Under the pieces are notes generated by a model. That model made no database searches and was not told the DNA's origin. It saw only the letters and a program-made list of their open reading frames with translations. A stretch of DNA of 32,684 nt. Origin: Bacteroidales bacterium. Its GTDB lineage: Bacteria; Bacteroidota; Bacteroidia; Bacteroidales; UBA932. The position numbers were made by a program, and so were the translations under genes. The stretch spans positions 1 through 32,684 of the forward strand of contig JAFQGK010000017.1 in assembly GCA_017398335.1 (NCBI GenBank), read 5' to 3'. Shown in pieces: positions 8,563-17,182 of this stretch; within the stretch, counting starts at the first letter, position 1, and each line of letters starts with the position of its first letter.

Positions 8563-9285
8563 ATGGATAGTAAAATTGTAATTATTCCGACCTACAACGA
8601 GAAGGAGAACATAGAAAACATAATCAGAGCCGTATTTTCATTGGACGGAGGTTTTCATGTACTCGTAATCGAAGACGGTTCGCCTGACGGCACGGCAGCA
8701 ATAGTAAAGAGACTTCAGGAGGAATTTCCCGACAGGTTGTTCATGATCGAGAGGAAAGGCAAGTTAGGTCTGGGGACAGCGTATATAACAGGATTCAAAT
8801 GGTCAGTCGAGAAGAAATATGACTATATCTTTGAAATGGACGCCGACTTCTCACACAATCCGAAGGACCTTCCGCGCCTGTATGAAACCTGCGCCAATGA
8901 AGGAGCCGATCTTGCAATCGGTTCACGCTACTGCAACGGTATCAGCGTCATAAACTGGCCTATAGGCAGGGTGATAATGTCCTATTACGCATCAGTTTAT
9001 GTACGTACGGTGCTTGGAATGAAAGTATACGACACCACAGCCGGTTTCAAGTGCTACAGACGTAGAGTACTTGAGACCATAGATCTGGACAAGGTAAAGA
9101 TGAAGGGATACGGATTTCAGATAGAAATGAAATATTCCACCTACAAGCTTGGATTCAAGATCAAAGAAGTGCCTATCATATTTGTCGACAGGACTGAAGG
9201 TACTTCCAAAATGAGCAGTGGAATATTCGGAGAAGCATTCTGGGGTGTAATGAAGCTTAAATTCAGAAAAATCAAACAGAAATGA
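8563..9285 (+). CDS. Polyprenol monophosphomannose synthase-like GT2 glycosyltransferase
   Basis: A 240-residue GT-A glycosyltransferase of family 2, closest to dolichol/polyprenol-phosphate mannosyltransferase: it would move a sugar from a nucleotide donor to a polyprenyl phosphate at the inner face of the membrane. It begins with the VIIPTYNEKENI motif; DGSPDGT follows at about 38-44; the metal-binding DXD-type motif is EMDADFSHNP (about 90-99); then GSRY and DTTAGFKCYRR. There is no C-terminal membrane domain, so it is the soluble DPM1-like form common in Bacteroidota. Its stop overlaps the next gene's start (ATGA at 9282-9285), indicating translational coupling with dihydroorotase. Sugar specificity is not shown by the sequence. 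Confidence 0.88.
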   Translation: MDSKIVIIPTYNEKENIENIIRAVFSLDGGFHVLVIEDGSPDGTAAIVKRLQEEFPDRLFMIERKGKLGLGTAYITGFKWSVEKKYDYIFEMDADFSHNPKDLPRLYETCANEGADLAIGSRYCNGISVINWPIGRVIMSYYASVYVRTVLGMKVYDTTAGFKCYRRRVLETIDLDKVKMKGYGFQIEMKYSTYKLGFKIKEVPIIFVDRTEGTSKMSSGIFGEAFWGVMKLKFRKIKQK

Positions 9286-10613
9286 TACTGCTTCAGAACG
9301 CCACTATCGTCACATCAGCCAAAGAAGGGAAAGGGGCCGTACTTATTGACGACGACATGATTTCCGGTATCTTCTGGGAAGATTCAGGAGATTACGGATA
9401 CCGTATTTCAAAGATTGCCCCGGAAGCGGAAAGGCGCGATCTTACAGGCAAGCATATCATTGCCGGAGGTATTGACCCACATGTACATTTCAGGGAGCCA
9501 GGCCTCACACACAAAGCTGACATGGCGACCGAGTCTAGAGCGGCTCTCGCAGGTGGCGTAACCACAGTTATGGACATGCCTAACACCAAGCCGGCCACAA
9601 CTGACGCAAAGACTCTGAAAGAAAAGATAGTTCTGGCGGAGGGCAGATGTGCCGGAAACATATACTTCCACATCGGAGCCACCAACTCAAATCACCACGA
9701 GCTTGCCTATATGGCACGCCATGGCTGTCCGGAGGAAGGTATCACTGCAGAGGACATAGCAGGAATCAAGGTCTTCATGGGTTCTTCTACGGGAAACATG
9801 CTTGTAAGCGACAATGATTCTCTTAATGAACTGTTCTCGATAAGAGAGAAGCCTGTGCTTGTCCATTGCGAAGACGAAGAAACAATACGCAGAAATCTGG
9901 ACGAGGCAAAAAAGAAATACGGAGACAACATTCCTTTTGAAGAGCATAGGAACATCAGAAGCCGGATGGCATGCATAAAGTCGACAATAAAGGCTTTGGA
10001 ACTTGCAATGGAGCATCAGACAAGACTGGTTCTGTGCCACATTTCAACCATGGAAGAAATTGAAATGGCACGTGCAGCAAAGCTGACCAACCCTGACATA
10101 GTCACGGAAACCTCCTGCAACTACCTGTGGTTCAGCGACGAAGCGTATTCTAGACTTGGAAGCAGAGTCAAATGCAACCCCTCTGTCAAGGCATATTCAG
10201 ACAGGCAGTCACTCAGAAACGGTCTGCGCGACGGACTTATCGACATCATCGGTTCCGATCATGCCCCGCACCTGCTTTCCGAAAAGGATGCCCCATATTG
10301 CCAGGCGCCGTCAGGTCTGCCTTCTATCCAGCAGACACTTCCGGTCCTTCTCACAGTAGCCGAACAGGAAGACATTCCGCTCACCCGCATTGCCTCGGTC
10401 TTCTCAGAAAAGGCATCCGAGGTCTACGGACTCCGAAGAGGAAAGATCAGGGAAGGATATTATGCAGATATCGTTATTTTTGACAATGAAAGATATTTCG
10501 AAGTCAAGGCAGAAGATCAGTTGAGCAAATGCGGATGGACGCCATACGAAGGTGAGACCCTCAAAGGCATCATAGAGTCTGTGTTTGTTAATGGTAAAGA
10601 ATATAAATTTTAA
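9282..10613 (+). CDS. pyrC: Dihydroorotase
   Basis: Catalyses the reversible cyclisation of carbamoyl-aspartate to dihydroorotate, step three of pyrimidine synthesis. The 443-residue cytosolic protein is an amidohydrolase of the longer dihydroorotase/allantoinase class. The metal and active-site residues are visible: His67 and His69 in DPHVHFREPG, a Lys163 that should be carboxylated (GIKVFMGSS), His195 (LVHCED), His253 (LCHIST) and Asp326 in GSDHAPH. Asn101 in DMPNTKP is also typical. It overlaps the upstream GT2 gene by four bases and is followed after 12 bases by the nuclease gene, so it is in an operon. Allantoinase is the main alternative; HFREPG and MPNTKP favour dihydroorotase. Confidence 0.92.
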   Translation: MILLQNATIVTSAKEGKGAVLIDDDMISGIFWEDSGDYGYRISKIAPEAERRDLTGKHIIAGGIDPHVHFREPGLTHKADMATESRAALAGGVTTVMDMPNTKPATTDAKTLKEKIVLAEGRCAGNIYFHIGATNSNHHELAYMARHGCPEEGITAEDIAGIKVFMGSSTGNMLVSDNDSLNELFSIREKPVLVHCEDEETIRRNLDEAKKKYGDNIPFEEHRNIRSRMACIKSTIKALELAMEHQTRLVLCHISTMEEIEMARAAKLTNPDIVTETSCNYLWFSDEAYSRLGSRVKCNPSVKAYSDRQSLRNGLRDGLIDIIGSDHAPHLLSEKDAPYCQAPSGLPSIQQTLPVLLTVAEQEDIPLTRIASVFSEKASEVYGLRRGKIREGYYADIVIFDNERYFEVKAEDQLSKCGWTPYEGETLKGIIESVFVNGKEYKF

Positions 10614-10625
10614 GATATTATTGAT

Positions 10626-11435
10626 ATGAAGAACATTTTCAGAAATCTGATTGTCATTGCAGCAATGGCACTCATAACAATCCCGTCATTCGGATGGGGA
10701 CGCCGGGTTCACGCAACCATCGCATATATTGCAGAACAGCATCTCACTCCTAGGGCCAAGAAGGCTGTAGACGAGATCCTCGAAGGAAAGACAATGGCTT
10801 ATTATGCATCATGGCTGGATTACTACAGAGCTGAAATGCAGATTACCTACACTGAGAACGGCGTCGTATACCCGCGCAACATTCCTCATTCATTCAAGGT
10901 TGACGAGAACTGCAAGGTATTCGCTCAAGACCATCAGGAAGCCCTTGACATCATCGGAGAGAGCATGGAGCTTCTCAAGGACTGGAAAAATGCAGATCCC
11001 AAGATGAGACTCGGCGCCATGCAGTGTATCATCCATCTCGTAGGTGACATTCACTGCCCTGGTCACGTGAAATTCCCTGACGGAAGAGCCGGAGACGGTC
11101 CCGGACAGGGCAAGTATGAGGTGACATTCTTCGGAAAGAAGACCTCGATGCATACTGTATGGGATTCTATGGTCATCGACCACATCTGCGAAGGAAGTGT
11201 GATGGAACTTGCAGCAGCTGTTGACAATGCCAGCAGAAAAGAGATCAAGGAAATCCAGGCAGGCGGTCTTTATGACTGGGGACAGGATATCGCTGACCGC
11301 GTAAAGACTGTATGGCCTGTTGAGCCAGGTACTGCAGTAGGTAAGGAATACTGCCATCAGGTGAGCGACGTAGCTCTCGACATGGTTCGCAGAGCCGGTC
11401 TCCGCCTCGCCAAGGTTCTTAACGATACATTCTAG
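10626..11435 (+). CDS. Secreted S1/P1-type zinc nuclease
   Basis: A 269-residue exported phospholipase C/P1 nuclease family enzyme that degrades single-stranded nucleic acid and removes 3' phosphates using three zinc ions. The signal peptide should be cut before Trp24 (PSFG|WG), making Trp24 the N-terminal zinc ligand as in P1 nuclease. Other expected ligands are present: His29 (RRVHA), Asp65 (SWLDYYR), His88 (NIPHSF), His137 and Asp141 (IIHLVGDIH), His147, and His176/Asp180 (MHTVWD). The usual HQPLH segment reads HCPGH here. It acts in the periplasm or outside the cell. Lying 12 bases after pyrC in the same operon, it may feed nucleotide salvage. Confidence 0.9.
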   Translation: MKNIFRNLIVIAAMALITIPSFGWGRRVHATIAYIAEQHLTPRAKKAVDEILEGKTMAYYASWLDYYRAEMQITYTENGVVYPRNIPHSFKVDENCKVFAQDHQEALDIIGESMELLKDWKNADPKMRLGAMQCIIHLVGDIHCPGHVKFPDGRAGDGPGQGKYEVTFFGKKTSMHTVWDSMVIDHICEGSVMELAAAVDNASRKEIKEIQAGGLYDWGQDIADRVKTVWPVEPGTAVGKEYCHQVSDVALDMVRRAGLRLAKVLNDTF

Positions 11436-11478
11436 GCATAGGCTTTGGAATATCCTGAATCTTAAAACCCGATAAGAC

Positions 11479-11922
11479 ATGAAAAGGATTTATGCAATCA
11501 TTGCTGTTCTGTGCACTCTGACAATTGCAGCAGCGACCTGCACTACAGCAGACGCGCAGACTAAGAAAGGTGTTGTCACCCTTTCATCAAAGGATTTCAA
11601 GACAAAGGTTTACGACATTTCCCAGAAAGAACAGAAATATCTGGGCAGCAAACCGGCAATCGTTGACTTCTATGCTTCGTGGTGCGGCCCTTGCAGGGCT
11701 ATCAGTCCTATTCTGGACGAACTTGCAGCTGAATATGGAGACAAGATCGTCATCTATAAGGTAGACGTGGACGCTTCTCCGGAAATAGCCAAGGCATTCG
11801 GCATCAGGTCCATACCTGCCGTGCTCTTCATCCCGCTCAAAGGAGAGTCGAAAATGACAGTTGGAGGACGCAGCAAGGATGATTTCAAGAAGCAGATCGA
11901 CTCTATGCTGCTCGGCAAATAG
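11479..11922 (+). CDS. Exported thioredoxin
   Basis: A 147-residue thioredoxin-fold protein with the active site WCGPC at residues 68-72. The N-terminal 26 residues form a signal peptide (cut probably after ADA), so it works in the periplasm rather than as the cytosolic housekeeping thioredoxin. A cis-proline is present in RSIPAVLF, and the sequence DFYASWCGPCRAISPILDEL is classical. It follows the nuclease gene by 43 bases and is the last gene before a strong terminator. A lipoprotein reading at Cys21 is possible but the lipobox (AATC) is poor. Likely role: disulfide reduction of exported proteins; the partner is not known. Confidence 0.88.
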   Translation: MKRIYAIIAVLCTLTIAAATCTTADAQTKKGVVTLSSKDFKTKVYDISQKEQKYLGSKPAIVDFYASWCGPCRAISPILDELAAEYGDKIVIYKVDVDASPEIAKAFGIRSIPAVLFIPLKGESKMTVGGRSKDDFKKQIDSMLLGK

Positions 11923-11942
11923 TCTCACTGCCATATAAAACG

Positions 11943-11991
11943 AACAGGATAACTATCAGACTGCAAAGGTCTTTCAGTTATCCTGTTTTTT
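11943..11991 (+). terminator. Rho-independent terminator, possibly bidirectional
   Basis: AACAGGATAACT (11943-11954) pairs perfectly with AGTTATCCTGTT (11976-11987), with a smaller AGAC/GTCT stem inside, and is followed by a T-run to 11991. It ends the pyrC-nuclease-thioredoxin operon. Read on the minus strand the same stem is followed by CGTTTTA, so it could also end the tRNA-Thr transcript. Confidence 0.85.
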
Positions 11992-11994
11992 GTG

Positions 11995-12067
11995 AGCCAC
12001 CTATGGGAATCGAACCCACGACCTTCGCGTTACGAATGCGATGCTCTACCGACTAAGCTAAAGTGGC
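11995..12067 (-). tRNA. tRNA-Thr (anticodon CGU)
   Basis: The 73-base minus-strand sequence folds as a cloverleaf: acceptor GCCACTT with AGGTGGC, D-arm GCTTAGTCGGTAGAGC, anticodon loop TTCGTAA giving CGU (reads ACG, threonine), and T-arm GTGGG-TTCGATT-CCCAT. The bottom pair of the anticodon stem next to the loop is an A/C mismatch. The 3' CCA is not fully encoded (TCA follows the acceptor). It has its own promoter at 12103-12110 and reads toward the shared terminator. Confidence 0.93.
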
Positions 12068-12102
12068 AACCTGACTCCTGTAGGTTAAACCTATAGGGAC
12101 TG

Positions 12103-12130
12103 CAAATATAGATATATTTTTATAAATTTG
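12103..12130. promoter_or_regulatory. Back-to-back promoters for tRNA-Thr and the flavoprotein
   Basis: On the minus strand TATATTTG (12110-12103) fits the -7 box and would start transcription about 30 bases before the tRNA. On the plus strand TAAATTTG (12123-12130) is the matching box for the flavoprotein gene, with transcription starting near 12137 and the ATG at 12159. Neither has a clear TTTG 19 bases upstream. The two boxes are only 12 bases apart, so the polymerases would compete. Confidence 0.55.
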
Positions 12131-12158
12131 TAAGATTTTAATTAAAACTGGTATCCCT

Positions 12159-13517
12159 ATGAACGAGACAGCGGCAGACATCATTATTATCGGGGGAGGC
12201 GCTGCTGGCCTTATGGCAGCAGTGGCTGCTGCAAAGCAGCTTGCTTCTGCAGAAGGCGCCAGCAAGGTGCTGGTTCTGGAGAAAATGCCAAGGCCCGGCA
12301 GGAAAATAATGATTACCGGAAAAGGAAGATGTAATTTCACCAATGTCAAGCCGTGGAATGAATTTTCCGGTCATATCCATCCCAAGCCCAATTTCTTGAA
12401 GCCGGCTTTCTACAACCTGAATTCGGAAAAGATGGTAGATTTTCTGCAGGGACACGGAGTGGAGTGTGTCGTCGAACGTGGTGACAGGGCATTCCCGGCC
12501 TCTCACCTTGCCTCAGATGTTGTAGATGGACTGCTGAAAGCCGCCGGAAAGTCCGGAGCACAGGTTTTATGCGGTAAAGAGGTCAAGGAGATCAGACGCA
12601 ATGACGACGGTCAGGAGCATTTCACTGTAAAATGTTCAGATTCAAGTATATATACCTGCTGTAAAATCATCATATGCACAGGAGGGCTGTCTTACCCGAA
12701 GACAGGTTCTACTGGTGACGGCTATAAGTGGGGAGAGGAAATGGGACACTCGATAAGACCGCTTTTCCCTTCACTGACCGCAATCGTCCCCAAAGGATAT
12801 AAAGACATCACAATTTCAGATAAGGGTTCGGAAGTAGGCAAGGGTCATATAGACAGAAGCACTCCCCTTTCTGAGACAGGAAACATGTTATGCGGCAATC
12901 AGCTCAAGAATGTTGGACTGAGCATAATCATTGACGGCAACACTGCTGCCGAAGAATTCGGTGACCTCGATTTCACAGACGGAGGACTTGAGGGTCCGAT
13001 CGGATTCAAAGTGAGCCGAAAATGCGTGAATGCATTGATGAACGGATCCAAAGTCCAGGCCATAATAGACATGAAGCCGGCAGTTGAGATAGAAGACCTT
13101 CAGGTCCGCATTGCAACCTTATGGAATGAAATAGCAAAAGACAAAAGGAGTGCAAACAAGCTTTATAAGGACAGATTCAAGATTCTTCTTACAAAGGTTC
13201 TTCCTCTGCAGCTGATTCCAGGATTTGTGAAGATGAACCCTAATGCCGACCATAAAAGTCTTGCAAAGGCATTGAAGGGCTGGAAGATGGATATGGAAGG
13301 ATATGTGGGATATGAGAGATGTGTCGTTACTGCCGGAGGAGTAAGTCAGGACGAGATTACTCCAAAGACTTTGGAGTCACGCCTTGTCCCAGGACTGTAC
13401 TTTGCGGGCGAGATACTTGATCTGGACGGAGATACAGGAGGTTACAATCTCCAGATTGCATTCTCAACAGGATATCTTGCAGGTTCCTCTGCCGCGAGAA
13501 CACTAACATCAAAATAA
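12159..13517 (+). CDS. HI0933/BaiN-family FAD-dependent oxidoreductase
   Basis: A 452-residue cytosolic flavoprotein of the HI0933-like family (TIGR00275/PF03486). The N-terminal Rossmann motif is IIIIGGGAAGLMAA (about residues 8-21). It is followed by the family motif PGRKIMITGKGRCNFTN, the segment TGGLSYPKTGSTGDGY, and the C-terminal FAD block VTAGGVSQDEI ... GLYFAGEILDLDGDTGGYNLQIAFSTGYLAG. The physiological substrate of most members is unknown; the name BaiN comes from a bile-acid proposal and does not imply bile-acid use here. Its stop is 10 bases before the GH2 gene, so they may be co-transcribed, though no functional link is evident. Confidence 0.9.
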   Translation: MNETAADIIIIGGGAAGLMAAVAAAKQLASAEGASKVLVLEKMPRPGRKIMITGKGRCNFTNVKPWNEFSGHIHPKPNFLKPAFYNLNSEKMVDFLQGHGVECVVERGDRAFPASHLASDVVDGLLKAAGKSGAQVLCGKEVKEIRRNDDGQEHFTVKCSDSSIYTCCKIIICTGGLSYPKTGSTGDGYKWGEEMGHSIRPLFPSLTAIVPKGYKDITISDKGSEVGKGHIDRSTPLSETGNMLCGNQLKNVGLSIIIDGNTAAEEFGDLDFTDGGLEGPIGFKVSRKCVNALMNGSKVQAIIDMKPAVEIEDLQVRIATLWNEIAKDKRSANKLYKDRFKILLTKVLPLQLIPGFVKMNPNADHKSLAKALKGWKMDMEGYVGYERCVVTAGGVSQDEITPKTLESRLVPGLYFAGEILDLDGDTGGYNLQIAFSTGYLAGSSAARTLTSK

Positions 13518-13527
13518 AGACACTGGA

Positions 13528-16500
13528 ATGAAGAAACTATTCTGTCTGGCTGCCGTTGCGACTATAATCAGTTTCGGATGTTCGCAAAAGAGCGACAAAT
13601 ATAATCTCGGGATTGGCGTATATCCGGGCAATCCTGATGAAAACTCAGCACCTGTAATGGTACAGGATGATTCGTACAGGAACATTGCCCTTCATAGGGC
13701 TTCGTACGCATCATCCAGCTACGACTATAATCTTACAGCTCAGCTTGTTACGGACGGCATCGTTGCATCGGAAACGCCAAAATTCCTGAAAGTAAGCACT
13801 TCTGGAGGCAGTGTTCCGCGCCGTGAGAGGGAATGGCTTGTGGATCGTGGAGATTACACAAGAATGACATTGGATGGTACGCATGTGGAGATTCTTTTCG
13901 AACTTGAGAACGGTTGGACAGAAAAGGTAGACCATGTGAAGATGCTCGGATATGTCAGCTATCTTGAGGAAGAAGCGACAGGAGGTTATTGCATCCAATT
14001 CGAAGGAAGCGATGACGAAATGGCAACAGTCATAGATGGTTACAGTGAGGGCATCATACTCGGCTGGAAGAGTGGAGATGAATTTCCTGGAAGGCAACTG
14101 TCTCCTCGCAGGCATTCCGACCCTGACAAATCTGCAGCTCTCGGAGACAGGCTCCTGCCAAGAAGACTGATTGACCTGAATCTGGACTTGAATCTGGACT
14201 TGACTCCTGCTTCATGCAAGAATAAGGAATATTCGAAGCTGAAGGCATGGCTTCATATGCGAGGGGCGCAGGAATGGACATTGGTGAACTGCGACTTTTA
14301 CCATGAAGGCAAGCTGGTAGATCTTCTCTCATCGCAATATTTCTGCAGTACATGGATGAGCTTGGGGACAGAGCAGGAATGGGTTTATGTAGACCTGGGA
14401 GCAGAGGCAGAGTTCGACAAAATAGTCCTGCACTGGCTTAACAGACCTTCGGGAGGCATGATACAGGTTTCCAAGGATGGTTTCGTGTGGACGGACCTTG
14501 TGGAATTACAGGAGGCAGACACAGTGGAAGCAAGAGGCAAAGGACGTTATGTACGAGTCCTCATGGACGGCTCTGCAGACGGCAAGCCATTGATGCTCAG
14601 CGAGATTGAAATATGGGGCAAAGGAGGAATGAAGGCAGAAGCCAAAGAAGAACCTGCGAACGAAGGCAACAGGATCATACTTTCAGGAGGAAGCTGGAAA
14701 CTTAAGCGTGCTGCTGAGCTGGATGTTCAGGGTGATGCGATATCATCTGATGATTTCGATGACTCCGGATGGCTTGCAGCAACTGTTCCCGGCACGGTAC
14801 TTACGTCCTATGTAAACATCGGCGCCGTTCCTGACCCGAATCATGCAGACAATCTTCTTCATATCTCAGATTCATATTTCAACTCGGATTTCTGGTACAG
14901 AAAAGAACTGCAGATTAGGAGGCCTGACGGAAAACAGATGTTTCTGGAATTTGACGGAATCAACTGGAAAGCGGAAGTCTATTTCAACGGCGAGTTTCTG
15001 GGATGCATCGAAGGCGGTTTCACAAGAGGACGCTTCGATATCACCAAGGTTGTGGAAGACGGAGTCAATACATTGGCTGTAAAGATCATAAAGAATGCTC
15101 ATATCGGAGCAGTAAAGGAGAAGAATGAAGAGAATACCGGAATCAATGGTGGAATTCTGGGTGCAGACAATCCTACCTTCCACGCCAGCATAGGCTGGGA
15201 CTGGATATCCACCATACGAGGCAGAAACATCGGCATATGGAATGATGTCCGGATAGTCACAGAGGGTGCAGTAAGTCTGAAGGACCCTTTCGTGAATGTA
15301 GCACTGCCTCTTCCTGACACAACCTCAGCCGTCATCACACCTGAGGTATATGTAAGGAATAATGACGGCAAACCTGTATGCGGGGTACTTAAGGGTTTTG
15401 TAGGTGATGTTCAATTTGAACAGGAGGTTGCTCTTGAAGCCGGAGAGGAAAGGCTTGTGAGATTCGACATGATTTCGTATCCACAGCTTATGATTGAGAA
15501 TCCTCGTCTCTGGTGGCCGAACGGCTATGGTGAGCAACACCTGTATGATGCAGGATTCGAATTTATAATCAATCCTTCATTTCCTGCTGAGACCGGCAAT
15601 CTATCTGACAGAATAACCTTCAAGGTCGGCATCAGGCAAATAGATGCTGACGAAGAAGGCGGTGTCCTGCATCTTTATGTCAACGGCCGTCGATTCATCG
15701 GCCGTGGAGGCAACTGGGGATTCAGTGAGAACAATCTGAACTATCGTTCGAGAGAATATGACATAGCTGTCGATTACCACGCGGACATGAATTTCACGAT
15801 CATGCGCAACTGGGTGGGTCAGACAGGAGACGTTGAGCTCTACGAAGCCTGCGACAGGCATGGAATAATGATATGGCAGGATTTCTGGCTTGCAAATCCG
15901 GCGGACGGACCTGACCCTGATGACTCTGAAATATTCCTCGCCAACGCAGAAGATTATCTCAGACATCACAGAAGCCACCCTTCATTAGTCCTATACTGCG
16001 GTAGAAATGAAGGTTTCCCGCCAAAGGTGATTGACGAAGGCCTGCGTTCACTCGTTAGGGACTATCACCCTGGATTGCATTACATTTCAAGTTCTGCAGA
16101 CGGTTGCGTAAGTGGTCACGGCCCATACCGCGCACTGACTCCTAAAGAATACTTCAATCTTCCTTCAGGAAATGACAGATTCCACAGCGAGAGAGGAATG
16201 CCTGCAGTAATGACCTATGAATCAATGCTCAGGACATATTCTCCGGATGCACTCTGGCCTCAGAACAAGCAGTGGGGACAACACGATTTCACTTTAAGCG
16301 GAGCACAGGCCGGAGCCACTTTCAACGAGCTCATAGCAAAGGGATACGGCGAGCCTTCAAGTGCCAAAGAATTTGCAGACCGTGGTCAGTTCATCAATTA
16401 CGACGGATACAGGGCAATGTTCGAGTCAAGAAGCTTTAATAGAAAGGGACTACTTCTATGGATGAGTCATCCGGCGTGGCCTTCAATGACATGGCAGACA

Positions 16501-17166
16501 TATGACTGGTATTTCGAACCGACAGCAGCATATTTCGGATGCAAGAAAGGATCGGAACCATTGCATATACAGTGGAATCCTACTGATAACAATGTTGAGA
16601 TTGTCAATTACAATGCAGGTTTCCACAACGGACTTACAGCAAGGGCACTTGTGATGAATATGGATGGAAGGATTGTATGGGAGTCTTCCGGCTGCTTCGA
16701 CAGCAAAGAGGACACTACTGTAAAATGCTTTGCAGTCGAATTCCCGTCAGATGTGAGTCCGACGCATTTCATCAAGCTATATCTTACTGATACCGAAGGA
16801 AATGCAGTTTCAGACAACTTCTATATCAACGGTACAGAATACGGCAATCATCAGGCTATGTCTTCAATGCCAATGGCGGATGTGAAGGTTCGTACCGATT
16901 ATGAAATGGTAACTGACGGTTCTGAAATCCATGGCGACGAGTGGAGAGGAACCGTGACATTGGAAAACATGAGCAATGTTCCTGCTGTAATGATACGCCT
17001 CAATGTTGTTGGCAAGCAGGATGGCGAACAGATTCTTCCTATATTCTATGAAGACAATTATTTCAGCCTTATGCCCGGCGAGCGCAAGAGCGTGTCACTG
17101 AAATGGTACGACGCCGACTCGCGCGGAAACAAGCCGGAACTGATTGTTACTGGATATAATCTTTAA
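13528..17166 (+). CDS. GH2 family glycosidase lipoprotein with discoidin-like domains
   Basis: A 1212-residue predicted lipoprotein (lipobox SFGC, Cys18). Residues about 45-160 and 250-370 look like F5/8 type C (discoidin) carbohydrate-binding modules (RNIALHRASYASSS, then WVYVDLGAEAEFDKIVLHW). A GH2 sugar-binding domain follows (about 385-540, with WYRKEL and VYFNGEFLG), then an immunoglobulin-like domain and a TIM barrel. Glu828 in CGRNEG is the likely acid/base and Glu888 in HSERGMPAV the likely nucleophile; RNE replaces the commoner GNNE. The closest characterised groups are GH2 beta-mannosidases and exo-beta-glucosaminidases, but substrate cannot be fixed. Residues about 216-225 are a small duplication (DLNLDLNLDL). 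It meets mnmA tail to tail, 16 bases apart. Confidence 0.82.
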   Translation: MKKLFCLAAVATIISFGCSQKSDKYNLGIGVYPGNPDENSAPVMVQDDSYRNIALHRASYASSSYDYNLTAQLVTDGIVASETPKFLKVSTSGGSVPRREREWLVDRGDYTRMTLDGTHVEILFELENGWTEKVDHVKMLGYVSYLEEEATGGYCIQFEGSDDEMATVIDGYSEGIILGWKSGDEFPGRQLSPRRHSDPDKSAALGDRLLPRRLIDLNLDLNLDLTPASCKNKEYSKLKAWLHMRGAQEWTLVNCDFYHEGKLVDLLSSQYFCSTWMSLGTEQEWVYVDLGAEAEFDKIVLHWLNRPSGGMIQVSKDGFVWTDLVELQEADTVEARGKGRYVRVLMDGSADGKPLMLSEIEIWGKGGMKAEAKEEPANEGNRIILSGGSWKLKRAAELDVQGDAISSDDFDDSGWLAATVPGTVLTSYVNIGAVPDPNHADNLLHISDSYFNSDFWYRKELQIRRPDGKQMFLEFDGINWKAEVYFNGEFLGCIEGGFTRGRFDITKVVEDGVNTLAVKIIKNAHIGAVKEKNEENTGINGGILGADNPTFHASIGWDWISTIRGRNIGIWNDVRIVTEGAVSLKDPFVNVALPLPDTTSAVITPEVYVRNNDGKPVCGVLKGFVGDVQFEQEVALEAGEERLVRFDMISYPQLMIENPRLWWPNGYGEQHLYDAGFEFIINPSFPAETGNLSDRITFKVGIRQIDADEEGGVLHLYVNGRRFIGRGGNWGFSENNLNYRSREYDIAVDYHADMNFTIMRNWVGQTGDVELYEACDRHGIMIWQDFWLANPADGPDPDDSEIFLANAEDYLRHHRSHPSLVLYCGRNEGFPPKVIDEGLRSLVRDYHPGLHYISSSADGCVSGHGPYRALTPKEYFNLPSGNDRFHSERGMPAVMTYESMLRTYSPDALWPQNKQWGQHDFTLSGAQAGATFNELIAKGYGEPSSAKEFADRGQFINYDGYRAMFESRSFNRKGLLLWMSHPAWPSMTWQTYDWYFEPTAAYFGCKKGSEPLHIQWNPTDNNVEIVNYNAGFHNGLTARALVMNMDGRIVWESSGCFDSKEDTTVKCFAVEFPSDVSPTHFIKLYLTDTEGNAVSDNFYINGTEYGNHQAMSSMPMADVKVRTDYEMVTDGSEIHGDEWRGTVTLENMSNVPAVMIRLNVVGKQDGEQILPIFYEDNYFSLMPGERKSVSLKWYDADSRGNKPELIVTGYNL

Positions 17167-17182
17167 GCGACAATCATCCTGA

